Program-made: the position numbers and the translations under genes | The notes under the pieces: model-generated | Databases searched by the model: none | Told to the model about the DNA's origin: nothing | The model's input: the letters and a program-made list of their open reading frames with translations, nothing else | Assembly: GCF_027359395.1 (NCBI RefSeq) | Contig: NZ_CP114778.1 | Span: forward strand, 682,001-746,000 | DNA: 64,000 nucleotides | Origin: Prochlorococcus marinus str. MIT 1013 | Lineage (GTDB): Bacteria > Cyanobacteriota > Cyanobacteriia > PCC-6307 > Cyanobiaceae | Direction: 5' to 3' | Shown: piece by piece, positions 29,892 through 38,222 of the stretch | How positions within the stretch are numbered: the stretch's first letter is position 1 | Layout: every line of letters begins with the position of its first letter

Positions 29892-30260
29892 TTGTCAATA
29901 GTGAAATCAATCCCAGTATTTTTAATAATATTCTTTTTATCTATATTCTTAATTTTCAATAAAAGAAAAAAATTTTCTAACAGAAAGAGTTTAATAGAAA
30001 GGTTCAAAAAAAGGTTCAAAAATATAAATATTCGTAGAAAAAGGATATCGGAGGAATTTACGAATTCTCTTTTACTTGACCCCTGTAAAAATATCCCTTT
30101 GGGTACATGGTATTCAGAGGATGAATTAAGAGAAAAAGCAGATATTCATAGATCTAGATTAAGTAAATTTGGCAAATCAAAAATCAATGGAGAAATGCTT
30201 TTCGTCGGGCCAAAAGGGGGGATTTACAAAATAAGCGATGGAAAGAAAAAATATGTGTAA
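29892..30260 (+). CDS. Small basic anchored protein with GPKGG...YV C-terminal motif
   Basis: 122 aa from TTG (or 119 aa from an in-frame GTG at 29901). It has an N-terminal membrane helix (about residues 8-23), a very basic linker (KRKKFSNRKS, KRFKKRFKNINIRRKR) and a C-terminal motif FVGPKGGIYKISDGKKKYV. That motif resembles the short 'basic adaptor' repeat (GP+GG-Y-...-YV) known from chlorovirus proteins and a range of bacteria. Its role is not known to me. Start choice is uncertain. Confidence 0.6.
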   Translation: MSIVKSIPVFLIIFFLSIFLIFNKRKKFSNRKSLIERFKKRFKNINIRRKRISEEFTNSLLLDPCKNIPLGTWYSEDELREKADIHRSRLSKFGKSKINGEMLFVGPKGGIYKISDGKKKYV

Positions 30261-30509
30261 ATCTTAAAAGACAAAAATCAATAATTATAAAAAATTTAAT
30301 TATTGCTAAAATAATAATGAAAAATTACAGTCAATTAAAAATTGAATTTATACCTAACAGTCTCATTTGGCGAGTTAGAGCTATCTAACCTAATTTTTTG
30401 GAGCCTTGTTGGTATAACAGTATTATTTGTCATCTCTTTTATTTTATCAACAATTCCGCTTACTAAAAATATAAAAGCCACAAAAAACATTTCTTCAAAA
30501 AAGTAAACT

Positions 30510-30755
30510 TCAAGCCGCCCTCTTGTATTCTGAAAAATCTCGATTCGCCCAATGTATTCTTTTAATAGATAGATTATCAATCGAAATCTTTTTACCTTCT
30601 TCTTTCATAGATATTAAATTGCTATCATTTAGAATCTGATTTGAAATTTGATTAGTTGAGTCTTTGGGGCTGGAGATCTTTAGACGGTACTTACGTGCAA
30701 AATTTGGAATTGAGAACCCTTTTGCCTTAGTTCTATGTGGCCAAAAATTCTTCAC
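30510..30755 (-). CDS. Small hypothetical protein, 81 aa
   Basis: 81 aa, basic, GTG start: begins MKNFWPHRTKAKGFSIPNFA and ends WANRDFSEYKRAA. No transmembrane helix or known motif. It lies alone on the minus strand with no gene within 250 bp. It could be real, as its amino-acid composition is ordinary and soluble, but nothing else supports it. Confidence 0.4.
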   Translation of the reverse strand: MKNFWPHRTKAKGFSIPNFARKYRLKISSPKDSTNQISNQILNDSNLISMKEEGKKISIDNLSIKRIHWANRDFSEYKRAA

Positions 30756-30854
30756 GATAGATTAAATCTCTTTTCTAAAGAAAACCCAAAAAAACAAAAT
30801 TGCAACTAATTCTATTTTTTTATAACAAACTTTTTTCTGAATTATCCCTAAAAA

Positions 30855-31421
30855 TCAAGCAGCTGGCATAGCAGGTTTATATGATTCTTTATCTCCCACA
30901 CATTCAAGACTTTCCCTAGTAGAGACACCCGTAGTTGGATTTACACCATCAGCTATTTTACATAGGTTTCTCTGATCTTCACTATCAAGAATTGCAAATG
31001 TGAAATCAGCTCCTTCGATTTGAGCACCAGCAAAGCTACTACCTGAGGCGATCATATTTATCAAAACCGCATTTCTTAGATCTGTTTTTTGGAAATTAAC
31101 CCTGTCCGAAAGAGTATCTGTAAGGTCTATCCCATTAAGATTTGAACCTTTAAGGTCAGACAAAGTTAATGTTGTTCCATGAAGATCAACATCACTGAAA
31201 TCAGCATCTCTTGCCATTGCACCAGCTATTGAAGAAAGGTGTAGATCTTCTCCATGAAAATTAAATCCAGTGATATCAGACCGAACATAGCTTGGAACTT
31301 CATCCCCCTCTCCCTTAACTGCCACGTTTGCACCAGCAAAAACTGGGTTCACTCCAAAGAATATTATTAAGAAGCTAAATACGTATTTAATTATTTTTGA
31401 AAAAAGAAGTTCAAAATTCAT
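30855..31421 (-). CDS. Exported pentapeptide-repeat protein
   Basis: About 188 aa from the ATG at 31421 (an upstream ATG at 31454 would add 11 residues before the signal). A signal peptide ([23 protein letters not shown]) is followed by A(D/N)Lxx-type pentapeptides: [22 protein letters not shown] and [10 protein letters not shown] through about residue 150, forming a right-handed quadrilateral beta-helix. Pentapeptide proteins of the thylakoid lumen or periplasm are common in cyanobacteria; the function is mostly unknown. Confidence 0.82.
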   Translation of the reverse strand: MNFELLFSKIIKYVFSFLIIFFGVNPVFAGANVAVKGEGDEVPSYVRSDITGFNFHGEDLHLSSIAGAMARDADFSDVDLHGTTLTLSDLKGSNLNGIDLTDTLSDRVNFQKTDLRNAVLINMIASGSSFAGAQIEGADFTFAILDSEDQRNLCKIADGVNPTTGVSTRESLECVGDKESYKPAMPAA

Positions 31422-31527
31422 GAGTAAAGATGTGATTCCATCTGAATAATGCAATTATCTCTCCTATTAAAGATTTTTATATACATTGATAAGACAAATT
31501 AATGTAATAGGAAATATCTAATGGTCA

Positions 31528-31707
31528 TTACAAAAGAGGTCTTCCAGAGATGAATTCATGCATTACTGGGTTCATCCAATAAAATCCTACGAATAACATT
31601 ATAAACACATTAAAAAATATCAAAGCTCCGCCGAGTAAAAAGGTCGGATCATTTGAAGGGTTGACTTCTGTAGTTTCTTCAACAATTGCCTGAAAATTCT
31701 GGTTCAT
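31528..31707 (-). CDS. 59-aa single-helix membrane protein
   Basis: Read by hand: it begins MNQNFQAIVEETTEVNPSND and then has one hydrophobic helix (TFLLGGALIFFNVFIMLFVG) and a tail FYWMNPVMHEFISGRPLL. Size and layout recall small photosystem or Hli-type proteins, but the chlorophyll-binding ExxNGRxAM motif of Hli proteins is absent. No family recognised. It is preceded by about 200 bp of noncoding DNA shared with the MIF homologue on the other strand. Confidence 0.6.
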   Translation of the reverse strand: MNQNFQAIVEETTEVNPSNDPTFLLGGALIFFNVFIMLFVGFYWMNPVMHEFISGRPLL

Positions 31708-31913
31708 TTTTCATCAAAAGACAGAACTAAGTTACTAGAAAAACAAAATTATTGAGGCCCTAACAGGAGAATTAACAATATCTTTCTAATTTTTTAAGAT
31801 TTTAAAAATATTTTTTACTGAAAACTTTGAATGATGGTTCTTTGTTTGGATCTTTCTCGATTTTAAAAAAAATCTCCCAGTCCAGTATTAGTATCTGTCA
31901 AACAGATTAACTT

Positions 31914-32255
31914 ATGCCATTCATTCAAATCAACACATCCTCCAAAAGTGTTTTAGAAAATGATGATTTGCTCCAAAAAGATATTTCAAAAATGATTGCT
32001 GATCTAACAAGAAAACCTGAAAATTACGTAATGACGATGATCCAAAGAGATACCAAAATGACATTCGCTGGAACCGATGAACCATGCTGTTTTATCAAGG
32101 TTAAATCAATTGGCTCACTAAACCCCTCTTCAATGAGCAAGTCTTTATGCGAGTTAATTGCATCTAAAACAAATATAAATGCGAATCGGATTTATATTGA
32201 ATTTTTCGACGTTAAAGCCTCAAATTGGGGCTTCAATGGTTCGACATTTGGATGA
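31914..32255 (+). CDS. MIF / phenylpyruvate tautomerase homologue
   Basis: 113 aa of the macrophage migration inhibitory factor family, a trimeric tautomerase. Pro2 after the initiator Met (MPFIQINTS) would be the catalytic N-terminal base. NYVMTMIQRDTKMTFAGTDEPC and RIYIEFFDVKASNWGFNGSTFG match the family. MIF homologues are known in Prochlorococcus; the physiological role there is unclear. Confidence 0.9.
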   Translation: MPFIQINTSSKSVLENDDLLQKDISKMIADLTRKPENYVMTMIQRDTKMTFAGTDEPCCFIKVKSIGSLNPSSMSKSLCELIASKTNINANRIYIEFFDVKASNWGFNGSTFG

Positions 32256-32322
32256 TACATTTATTATCTTTAATAATTAAAACTGAAAATATTTTTAATA
32301 AATAAAATAACTATTAATAACA

Positions 32323-32724
32323 TCAGGAGACTTCACAACCCCTTTTATTACATAATTTTTCTATAGAAGGTCGAAGAGTTATTTTTAATCTGTATTTCGC
32401 CCATAATCCATAAATAAACTCAATAAATTTATCAAGAATGGGCAATTTTGTTGGAGCATAAATCCAACCTAAACCAATCAAACTGTAAGCCTCTTGAAAA
32501 ACCTTAATATCCTTAATTACCGAACCATCACTTTTTAAAGCATGGATTCTTTCCATAGCTTGTTTATAAGTAATTCCGTATTTAAGGTCTAGAGGAAGAT
32601 CAGAACTATCAATATCAATAAATCTTAGGAATCCCTTTTGATTTCTTGATTGCAAGAACTCAACTTCTCTTCTACACAATGGGCATCCCCCATCAAAAAA
32701 AATAGTAAGTTTGGGTGTATTCAT
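32323..32724 (-). CDS. Thiol-disulfide oxidoreductase-like DCC family protein (DUF393)
   Basis: 133 aa. The family signature is at the N-terminus: TIFFDGGCPLCRREVEFL, i.e. DxxCPxC (Cys about residues 15 and 18). The C-terminal CNKRGCEVS adds two more Cys. DCC proteins are predicted thiol-disulfide oxidoreductases; no substrate is known. Confidence 0.88.
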   Translation of the reverse strand: MNTPKLTIFFDGGCPLCRREVEFLQSRNQKGFLRFIDIDSSDLPLDLKYGITYKQAMERIHALKSDGSVIKDIKVFQEAYSLIGLGWIYAPTKLPILDKFIEFIYGLWAKYRLKITLRPSIEKLCNKRGCEVS

Positions 32725-32853
32725 AAAAAAATTAATTCTTCACTAGGGATTTAATTTAAGAAAGAAAGGCTATCTTCGTTGTTCAATGTAAATAAAGACT
32801 TGATAGCAACAAAATAAAGAGCGATCTTGATGATATCTAACTGATAAAAAAAA

Positions 32854-33582
32854 ATGCTTACCCTATTTATTTTCATATTAATCTCAGTATTAGTTGTTTC
32901 AGCCTTGCTTTTCTTCAACAAAGGGGAAAAAGCTCTAGAGATTAAAAGCACTCTCAAAGATATATATGAAAATCTTAAAGAACTCCTCTCAAATTTTAAA
33001 AAACTTTATGTGATTGTTAAAGAGTTAATCCCAGCAAAATTAGAGCAAGAACCAACTCAACTGAAAGATGAAGCAACAGAGTCGCAAAATGAAGTGACCG
33101 TTGAACCTGAAGTGACTGCTGAACCTGAAGTCAAGGCTGAATCTGAAGTGACCGTTGAACCTAAAGTCAACACTGTATCTGAAGTAATTACTGAGCCTGA
33201 AGTTAACACTGAGACTGAAGTAACCGCTGAACCTGAAGTATCAACGGAGAATGAAGTAAACACTGAGACTGAAGTAACCGCTGAACCTGAAGTATCAACG
33301 GAGAATGAAGTAAACACTGAGACTGAAGTAACCGCTGAACCTGAAGTATCAACGGAGAATGAAGTAAACACTGAGACTGAAGTAACCGCTGAACCTGAAG
33401 TATCAACGGAGCCTGAAGTTAACACTGAGACTGAAGTAACCGCTCAACCTGAAATTAACACTGAGACTGAAGTAACCGCTGAACCTGAAGTATCAACGGA
33501 GCCTGAAATCTACCCGATTAGTGAATTAGAACCCCCTTCTGAAGATTCAATTGATGAAGAGAATAAATTTAAAAGGGAATAA
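32854..33582 (+). CDS. Anchored Glu/Val/Thr-rich repeat protein
   Basis: 242 aa. One N-terminal membrane helix (MLTLFIFILISVLVVSALLFF), an amphipathic Lys-rich stretch to about residue 68, then about 150 residues of Glu-Val-Thr/Pro repeats (EVTAEPEV, EVNTETEV). The acidic repeat is probably extended and disordered, in the cytoplasm or periplasm. Encoded partly by a 54-bp tandem repeat. Function unknown; the helix-plus-linker design suggests a tether. Confidence 0.7.
   Translation: MLTLFIFILISVLVVSALLFFNKGEKALEIKSTLKDIYENLKELLSNFKKLYVIVKELIPAKLEQEPTQLKDEATESQNEVTVEPEVTAEPEVKAESEVTVEPKVNTVSEVITEPEVNTETEVTAEPEVSTENEVNTETEVTAEPEVSTENEVNTETEVTAEPEVSTENEVNTETEVTAEPEVSTEPEVNTETEVTAQPEINTETEVTAEPEVSTEPEIYPISELEPPSEDSIDEENKFKRE
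33202..33471 (+). repeat. 54-bp in-frame tandem repeat
   Basis: Units begin at 33202, 33256, 33310, 33364 and 33418, each 54 bp (18 codons). The middle three are nearly identical at the DNA level, which points to recent expansion. The surrounding sequence contains shorter, older versions of the same theme. Confidence 0.9.
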
Positions 33583-33604
33583 TTTTTAATTAAATATTTT
33601 TCCC

Positions 33605-33644
33605 AATCAAAAAGCCTCATCAAATTTGATGAGGCTTTTTGATT
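33605..33644. terminator. Bidirectional terminator between repeat protein and pcb gene
   Basis: A long inverted repeat with the stem AAAAAGCCTCATC/GATGAGGCTTTTT and A-run/T-run on both sides. It can end both the plus-strand gene at 33582 and the minus-strand pcb gene at 33665. Confidence 0.92.
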
Positions 33645-33664
33645 GAAATTTGAGATTGAATCTA

Positions 33665-34720
33665 CTAACTCTCAGTTGTTGCTAGAGAAGCTACTGATCC
33701 AACAACACGACGGAAATCAAAGCCCATAGCTCTAAGAGCATGCCAAATATGACCTTGAATAAAGAAGAATCCAAAGTAATAGTGAACATTTGACAAAGCC
33801 GCTCTTGTTGTATGGCCTAAAAACGCAGTGCTATCTGAAACATCTCCAGTATCTACCCAATAAGGAGAAATTCCAAATTTCAAAGCTAAAGGTTCTCCAT
33901 ACCAGTCAATTGGATAAACAGTTGTATTTTGTGCACACCAGAATGCAGCAACAATTGCCATCCAGCCAATGCCGGCTAGTGACCATGAAAGGACCGCTTC
34001 TGCCGAGAGCAATCCTTTGCCTTTGAATTCGGTGTATTCACCAAGCTGTTTTGTAGCTATGTGCCATGCACCACCACTTATTTGAACGAATGCCAAGAAT
34101 GCATGACCGCTCATTACTTCTTCAAGACTATCAATGGTTAGGAAGTCGAACTGATGTCCGTAAACCATTCCAAAATCACCATATCCAGGGAAGATTGTTC
34201 TGATTTCGCCTATGGCTGGGTCGTAAATTCCATGCCATCTTGCCCACTCAACGAACCAAATATTTGCAACCCCAAAGAAAATCAAATGATGTCCAAGAAT
34301 GAATGTCAAATTATCTGGATTGTCCCATTCTAGTTTGAATTTCTTAGTGGTAGGAATAGGACCATCTTTCAAGTCCGGATCAAATAAGAGTGAATGAGCT
34401 AACCCAGCAGTTCCATATACAGCTGAGAAAATCAAATGGAAAATAGCAATTGTTGCTACACCAGCTCCTGTCCATACACCAGCCTCATCAAAGCCAATGC
34501 CAAGAGAGGCTAAATGAGCAAGAAATATGGAACTTTGATGTCCCATTGGTATCTCTGGGTTGTAGCGTGCAAGCTCCCAAAGAGTGCTTCCACCTGCTGC
34601 GAAGCAAATAAGACCTGTGTGGCCTATATGTGACCCTATGAATCGACCTGCGCGATTGGTCACCACAGAATTACCAACCCACCACCCGTAGGTGACGTCT
34701 GGATTTCCGTAGGTCTGCAT
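33665..34720 (-). CDS. pcb: Chlorophyll a/b-binding antenna protein Pcb (copy 1)
   Basis: 351 aa, six transmembrane helices, of the CP43/IsiA/Pcb family: a divinyl chlorophyll a/b antenna attached to photosystems in Prochlorococcus thylakoids. It begins MQTYGNPDVTYGWWVGNSVV. Conserved His-containing helices are visible in SHIGHTGLICFAAGG, FILGHHLIFFGVANIWFVEWA and NVHYYFGFFFIQGHIWHALRA. The central loop (GEIRTIFPGYGDFGMVYGHQ) differs from copies 2-5, so this is the most distinct paralogue. First of five in a row; own upstream element at 34786-34800. Confidence 0.95.
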   Translation of the reverse strand: MQTYGNPDVTYGWWVGNSVVTNRAGRFIGSHIGHTGLICFAAGGSTLWELARYNPEIPMGHQSSIFLAHLASLGIGFDEAGVWTGAGVATIAIFHLIFSAVYGTAGLAHSLLFDPDLKDGPIPTTKKFKLEWDNPDNLTFILGHHLIFFGVANIWFVEWARWHGIYDPAIGEIRTIFPGYGDFGMVYGHQFDFLTIDSLEEVMSGHAFLAFVQISGGAWHIATKQLGEYTEFKGKGLLSAEAVLSWSLAGIGWMAIVAAFWCAQNTTVYPIDWYGEPLALKFGISPYWVDTGDVSDSTAFLGHTTRAALSNVHYYFGFFFIQGHIWHALRAMGFDFRRVVGSVASLATTES

Positions 34721-34785
34721 AATTAAGGAATTAAAGTCGAAATTTTGGCTACCTTACACTTATTGGAATTGTTTTTACCAGAATA

Positions 34786-34800
34786 GTTAGAGGTCTTTAT
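34786..34800 (-). promoter_or_regulatory. Conserved upstream element of pcb copy 1
   Basis: Minus strand ATAAAGACCTCTAAC, starting 66 bp from the ATG. The same element recurs before copies 2, 3 and 4 at 67-69 bp. A second shared block, TGTAAGG on the minus strand (34752-34758), lies about 32 bp from the ATG. Confidence 0.6.
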
Positions 34801-34854
34801 AGGTATCTCTCTTTTTTTACAAAAAAAACACTTTTTACTGCAAAAAACAAAAAA

Positions 34855-34881
34855 AATACCCCCCAATGGGAGGTATTTTTT
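34855..34881 (-). terminator. Terminator of pcb copy 2
   Basis: Stem ATACC-CCC/GGG-AGGTAT with one mismatch, followed on the minus strand by a long T-run. Confidence 0.8.
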
Positions 34882-34896
34882 TATTTTAAATTAAAT

Positions 34897-36009
34897 TTAT
34901 CTTGGTGCTCTTCCGTTAAAACCTGCGCCTTCAACTCTAACTGTTGCTCCCTGATTGTTACCAATGGCATCAGCAACTTTCTTGAAGTCAAATCCTAAAG
35001 CACGAAGAGCATGCCAAAAATGACCTTGCAAAAAGAAGAAACCAAAGTAGTAATGAACATTCACTAAAGCTGCTCTGGTTGAATGACCAAAGAAAGCTGT
35101 GGAATCAGAAAGGTCTCCAGTATCAACCCAATATGGAGCAACAGAGAACTGTAATTTCAATGGTTCACCAAACCACTCTGTTGGATATACGGTTGTGTTA
35201 GATGCAGCCCAGAAAGCAGCAACAATTGCCATCCAGCCAATACCAGCAAGAGACCATGAAAGAACTGCTTCTGCAGAGAGTAATTCAGCTCCTTTAAATT
35301 TACTCCATTCTCCAAGTCTCTTGTTTTCCCATTGAGTTGAACCAGCAACCATATGAATAGTTGCTCCAGTCAATTCAGCAAAAGCTAGGAAAGCATGCCC
35401 ACCCATTACATCTTCAAGACTATCAATTTCAATGAAATCAAACTGTCGATTCCAAATCATTGTCAAATCAAGGTTGTAATTAACCTGACGAACGGCTCCT
35501 ATAGCAGGATCGTAGATGCCATGTATCCTTGCCCATTCAACAAACCATATACAGGCAACACCAAAGAAGAACAAATGGTGACCAAGAATAAAAGTTTGAT
35601 TATCAGGGTTTTCCCATTCAAGTTTGAATTTTCTAGCACGAGGGACTTCGCTTTCTTCAACATCAGCCTCGAAATAGACTGCATGCAAAAGAGCTCCTCC
35701 TCCATAAACCATTGACAAGACCAAATGAACAATAGCTATTGCAGCTACTCCTACACCTGTCCATGCTCCTGCCTCATTGAAACCAATTCCAATTGAAGCC
35801 AAATGAGCCAAGAATAATGAGCTCTGATGCCCCATTGGGATCTCAGGGTTGTAACGGGCAAGCTCCCAAAGTGTGCTTCCACCAGCCGCAAATGCGATCA
35901 AGCCTGTATGCCCAATATGGGAGGCTATAAATCGGCCTGAGCGGTTGGTGACCACAGAATTACCAGCCCACCAATCATAGGTAACATCTGGATTTCCATA
36001 GCTCTGCAT
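34897..36009 (-). CDS. pcb: Chlorophyll a/b-binding antenna protein Pcb (copy 2)
   Basis: 370 aa, same six-helix fold. It differs from its neighbours by an insertion before helix 5 (TIHMVAGSTQWENKRLGEWS) and a longer C-terminus with NNQGATVRVEGAGFNGRAPR. FILGHHLFFFGVACIWFVEWA and NVHYYFGFFFLQGHFWHALRA carry the conserved His ligands. The extra loop and tail suggest a special partner or photosystem; this is inference. Confidence 0.95.
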   Translation of the reverse strand: MQSYGNPDVTYDWWAGNSVVTNRSGRFIASHIGHTGLIAFAAGGSTLWELARYNPEIPMGHQSSLFLAHLASIGIGFNEAGAWTGVGVAAIAIVHLVLSMVYGGGALLHAVYFEADVEESEVPRARKFKLEWENPDNQTFILGHHLFFFGVACIWFVEWARIHGIYDPAIGAVRQVNYNLDLTMIWNRQFDFIEIDSLEDVMGGHAFLAFAELTGATIHMVAGSTQWENKRLGEWSKFKGAELLSAEAVLSWSLAGIGWMAIVAAFWAASNTTVYPTEWFGEPLKLQFSVAPYWVDTGDLSDSTAFFGHSTRAALVNVHYYFGFFFLQGHFWHALRALGFDFKKVADAIGNNQGATVRVEGAGFNGRAPR

Positions 36010-36077
36010 AATTTTTAAGCGATACAGGCGAAATATGCGTGCAGATTACACGCTGCTGAAATGATATGTGCAAAATA

Positions 36078-36092
36078 GTTAGAGGTCGTTAT
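36078..36092 (-). promoter_or_regulatory. Conserved upstream element of pcb copy 2
   Basis: Minus strand ATAACGACCTCTAAC, 69 bp from the ATG, one base different from the copy-1 element. GATTACA-type block (minus strand TGTAATC) at 36044-36050. Confidence 0.6.
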
Positions 36093-36343
36093 TTAGTTTG
36101 ACTATTTTTGCCCATTTCAATAATTAAAACGATTTTATAGAAGCTGAGATATTAGCTCGAGGAGATAGTAGAAATCTTCCAAATGCAAGTCATAGCTTAA
36201 TTTAAATACGCAAAATTCTCGACTAATCATTCAAAAAAGCTCAATCCACAAGATCTAACAATATTTGATATAAAAATTTCAACGTTGTAAAACGAATAAT
36301 TTTTTTAATCGATCGAATTTAAAAGATAAAAATTTGCAAAAAA
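36093..36343. other. Intergenic stretch upstream of pcb copy 2
   Basis: A+T-rich noncoding DNA between the pcb-2 promoter region and the terminator of pcb-3. I see no ORF, RNA gene or repeat in it. Confidence 0.4.
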
Positions 36344-36367
36344 AAAGAGGAGGTAAATCTCCTCTTT
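36344..36367 (-). terminator. Terminator of pcb copy 3
   Basis: Perfect stem AAAGAGGAG/CTCCTCTTT with loop GTAAAT and T-run on the minus strand. Confidence 0.88.
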
Positions 36368-36389
36368 AAAACATATTGTTTTTGATTAA

Positions 36390-37436
36390 TTAATAAAGCT
36401 GCGCTGGAAGAGGCTCTTTAAGAACTTTCTTAAAGTCAAATCCCATTGCCCTTAAAGCATGCCATAGATGACCTTGAAGGAAGAAAAATCCAAAGTAATA
36501 ATGAACATTTGCTAAAGCAGCCCTAGTGGTATGACCAAAGAAAGCAGGACCTCCTGAAAGATCGACACTATCAATCCAATAAGGAGCAATACCAAACTTC
36601 AAGATCAAAGCTTCTCCGTACCAAGCTTCAGGATAAACAGTTGTGTTCTGAGCACACCAGAATGCTGCCACTACAGCCATCCAACCAATACCTGCACATG
36701 AGAATGAAAGAATTGATTCTGCTGAAAGAAGACCAGCTCCTTTGAATTTGGTGTATTCACCAACTTGCTTGGTTGCGATATGAAAAGCTCCACCTGTTAT
36801 CTCGACGAATGCTAGGAATGCATGACCGCCTAGTACATCTTCAAGACTATCGATAGCGAGGAAGTCAAACTGATGGTTCCAAATATTTGTCAAGTTAAGG
36901 TTGTACTCAACTTGTCGAACAGCTCCTATGGCAGGATCATAAATTCCATGAATTCGGGCCCATTCAACAAACCAAATACATGCCACACCAAAGAAAAGCA
37001 AATGGTGTCCAAGAATAAATGTCTGATTATCTGGGTTGTCCCACTCAAGCTTGAACTTTCTAGCTTGAGGAACCTCAGAATCTTGCATATCGCCAACGAA
37101 TAGGACTGAATGCAATAAACCACCGGCTCCATAAACCATGGAAAGAACCAAATGTACGATGGCAATAGAAGCGACTCCTGCCCCTGTCCAAGCACCAGCC
37201 TCATCAAAGCCGATACCAATTGAAGCTAAATGAGCAAGAAAGATAGAACTCTGATGACCCATTGGGATCTCAGGGTTGTATCTTGCTAGTTCCCAAAGAG
37301 TACTTCCACCTGCTGCAAAGGCTATAAGCCCAGTATGCGCAATGTGAGCAGCAATGAATTTACCAGATTTGTTAGTAACCCCAGCGTTTCCAGCCCACCA
37401 ACCATAGGTGACATCCGGGTTTCCGTAGGTCTGCAT
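36390..37436 (-). CDS. pcb: Chlorophyll a/b-binding antenna protein Pcb (copy 3)
   Basis: 348 aa, six helices. Its central block, from ARIHGIYDPAIGAVRQVEY through HIATKQVGEYTKFKG, is almost identical to copies 4 and 5, while the N-terminal loops and the short C-terminus (KEPLPAQLY) are its own. It starts MQTYGNPDVTYGWWAGNAGV. Confidence 0.95.
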   Translation of the reverse strand: MQTYGNPDVTYGWWAGNAGVTNKSGKFIAAHIAHTGLIAFAAGGSTLWELARYNPEIPMGHQSSIFLAHLASIGIGFDEAGAWTGAGVASIAIVHLVLSMVYGAGGLLHSVLFVGDMQDSEVPQARKFKLEWDNPDNQTFILGHHLLFFGVACIWFVEWARIHGIYDPAIGAVRQVEYNLNLTNIWNHQFDFLAIDSLEDVLGGHAFLAFVEITGGAFHIATKQVGEYTKFKGAGLLSAESILSFSCAGIGWMAVVAAFWCAQNTTVYPEAWYGEALILKFGIAPYWIDSVDLSGGPAFFGHTTRAALANVHYYFGFFFLQGHLWHALRAMGFDFKKVLKEPLPAQLY

Positions 37437-37504
37437 GATTTAAGATTTTTGGCGTAATACGGTGAGCACACCTTACAGGCAGCTCAATTCAAAAACTACT
37501 ATTA

Positions 37505-37519
37505 GTAATAAGGTCTTAT
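37505..37519 (-). promoter_or_regulatory. Conserved upstream element of pcb copy 3
   Basis: Minus strand ATAAGACCTTATTAC, 69 bp from the ATG. TGTAAGG block (minus strand) at 37471-37477. Confidence 0.55.
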
Positions 37520-37614
37520 ACAGCAGTAGTAAAGTTTTTTTTCTTTAAGTTGGCTTAACCCGCAACTAAACTACGTTTTCATGGAAATACTCAAGAAAAA
37601 TTTAAATATCAAAA

Positions 37615-37809
37615 ATGAAATCTGCTTTACAACTTGAACTGCAAGACCTTCATGGACTTCCATATATTGCAACAATAATTTGGTTTGTCCTTCTTGGAGT
37701 TTGTCTTTTAGCAGTGGTTTTTTATCTGTTTCAAAAAAATTACAGGCCCAAGGCAAAAATCGATGAGGGTCTCCCTCCTGCGAAGAAATCACGACCAAAA
37801 GGGTTTTAA
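37615..37809 (+). CDS. Single-helix small membrane protein in pcb cluster
   Basis: 64 aa: a polar N-terminus (MKSALQLELQDLHGLPYIA), one helix (TIIWFVLLGVCLLAVVFYLF) and a Lys/Pro-rich tail. It diverges from pcb copy 3 and precedes another one-helix protein. I do not recognise the family. Size, topology and position suggest a thylakoid accessory subunit; this is inference only. Confidence 0.65.
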   Translation: MKSALQLELQDLHGLPYIATIIWFVLLGVCLLAVVFYLFQKNYRPKAKIDEGLPPAKKSRPKGF

Positions 37810-37924
37810 ATGACTAAGAAAATTTTGTTTTTCAATGTTAGTTCTCAAATTAATGTAATATCCTCAAACACGGGTTTGGCATAGTGGCCACCTGGGTTAA
37901 CAATAAAAACAATTTTTTTACTCA

Positions 37925-38131
37925 ATGATTGATTTTTCTCACCTTCTTGATTTTGCCACTCAGCTTCCACACCCATCAGATATTGGTTTAATCAAACCAT
38001 CCGGTGGATTTAATATAGCTGCAGCTCTTTGTGGCCTTGGAGCAGTATTTGGAGCTTCTCAATTCTTCTATTATTCTGACGATTCAAAAAGGATCGATCC
38101 TTGGGCTAAGCCTGAAAACTACAAAAACTAA
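37925..38131 (+). CDS. Second single-helix small membrane protein in pcb cluster
   Basis: 68 aa: N-terminal polar part MIDFSHLLDFATQLPHPSDI, one Gly/Ala-rich helix (GFNIAAALCGLGAVFGASQF) and a C-terminal tail DPWAKPENYKN. The small-residue helix could pack tightly in a membrane complex. It has its own terminator at 38163-38199. Family not recognised. Confidence 0.65.
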   Translation: MIDFSHLLDFATQLPHPSDIGLIKPSGGFNIAAALCGLGAVFGASQFFYYSDDSKRIDPWAKPENYKN

Positions 38132-38162
38132 AGAAAGTTAAACCTCTTTAATTTTTTTTCAC

Positions 38163-38199
38163 AAAAAAAGAGCCTCATCTAATGATGAGGCTCTTTTTT
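38163..38199. terminator. Bidirectional terminator
   Basis: Stem AAAGAGCCTCATC/GATGAGGCTCTTT with A-run and T-run. It serves the plus-strand gene at 38131 and the minus-strand pcb copy 4. The core GAGCCTCATC resembles that of the terminator at 33605. Confidence 0.92.
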
Positions 38200-38222
38200 A
38201 TTGGAATCTTAAAAACCAATTA

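Noticed and set aside
30335-30580. 81-aa minus-strand ORF with one hydrophobic helix
   Set aside because: It overlaps the 30510-30755 frame, has no recognisable domain and no start context; it may be chance in A+T-rich DNA.
31528-31707. High-light-inducible (Hli) protein
   Set aside because: Single helix and size fit, but the chlorophyll-binding ExxNGRxAM motif is missing.
33057-33425. Minus-strand Ser/Thr/Val-rich ORF over the 54-bp repeat
   Set aside because: Antisense shadow of the acidic repeat gene; no start context and same repeat period.
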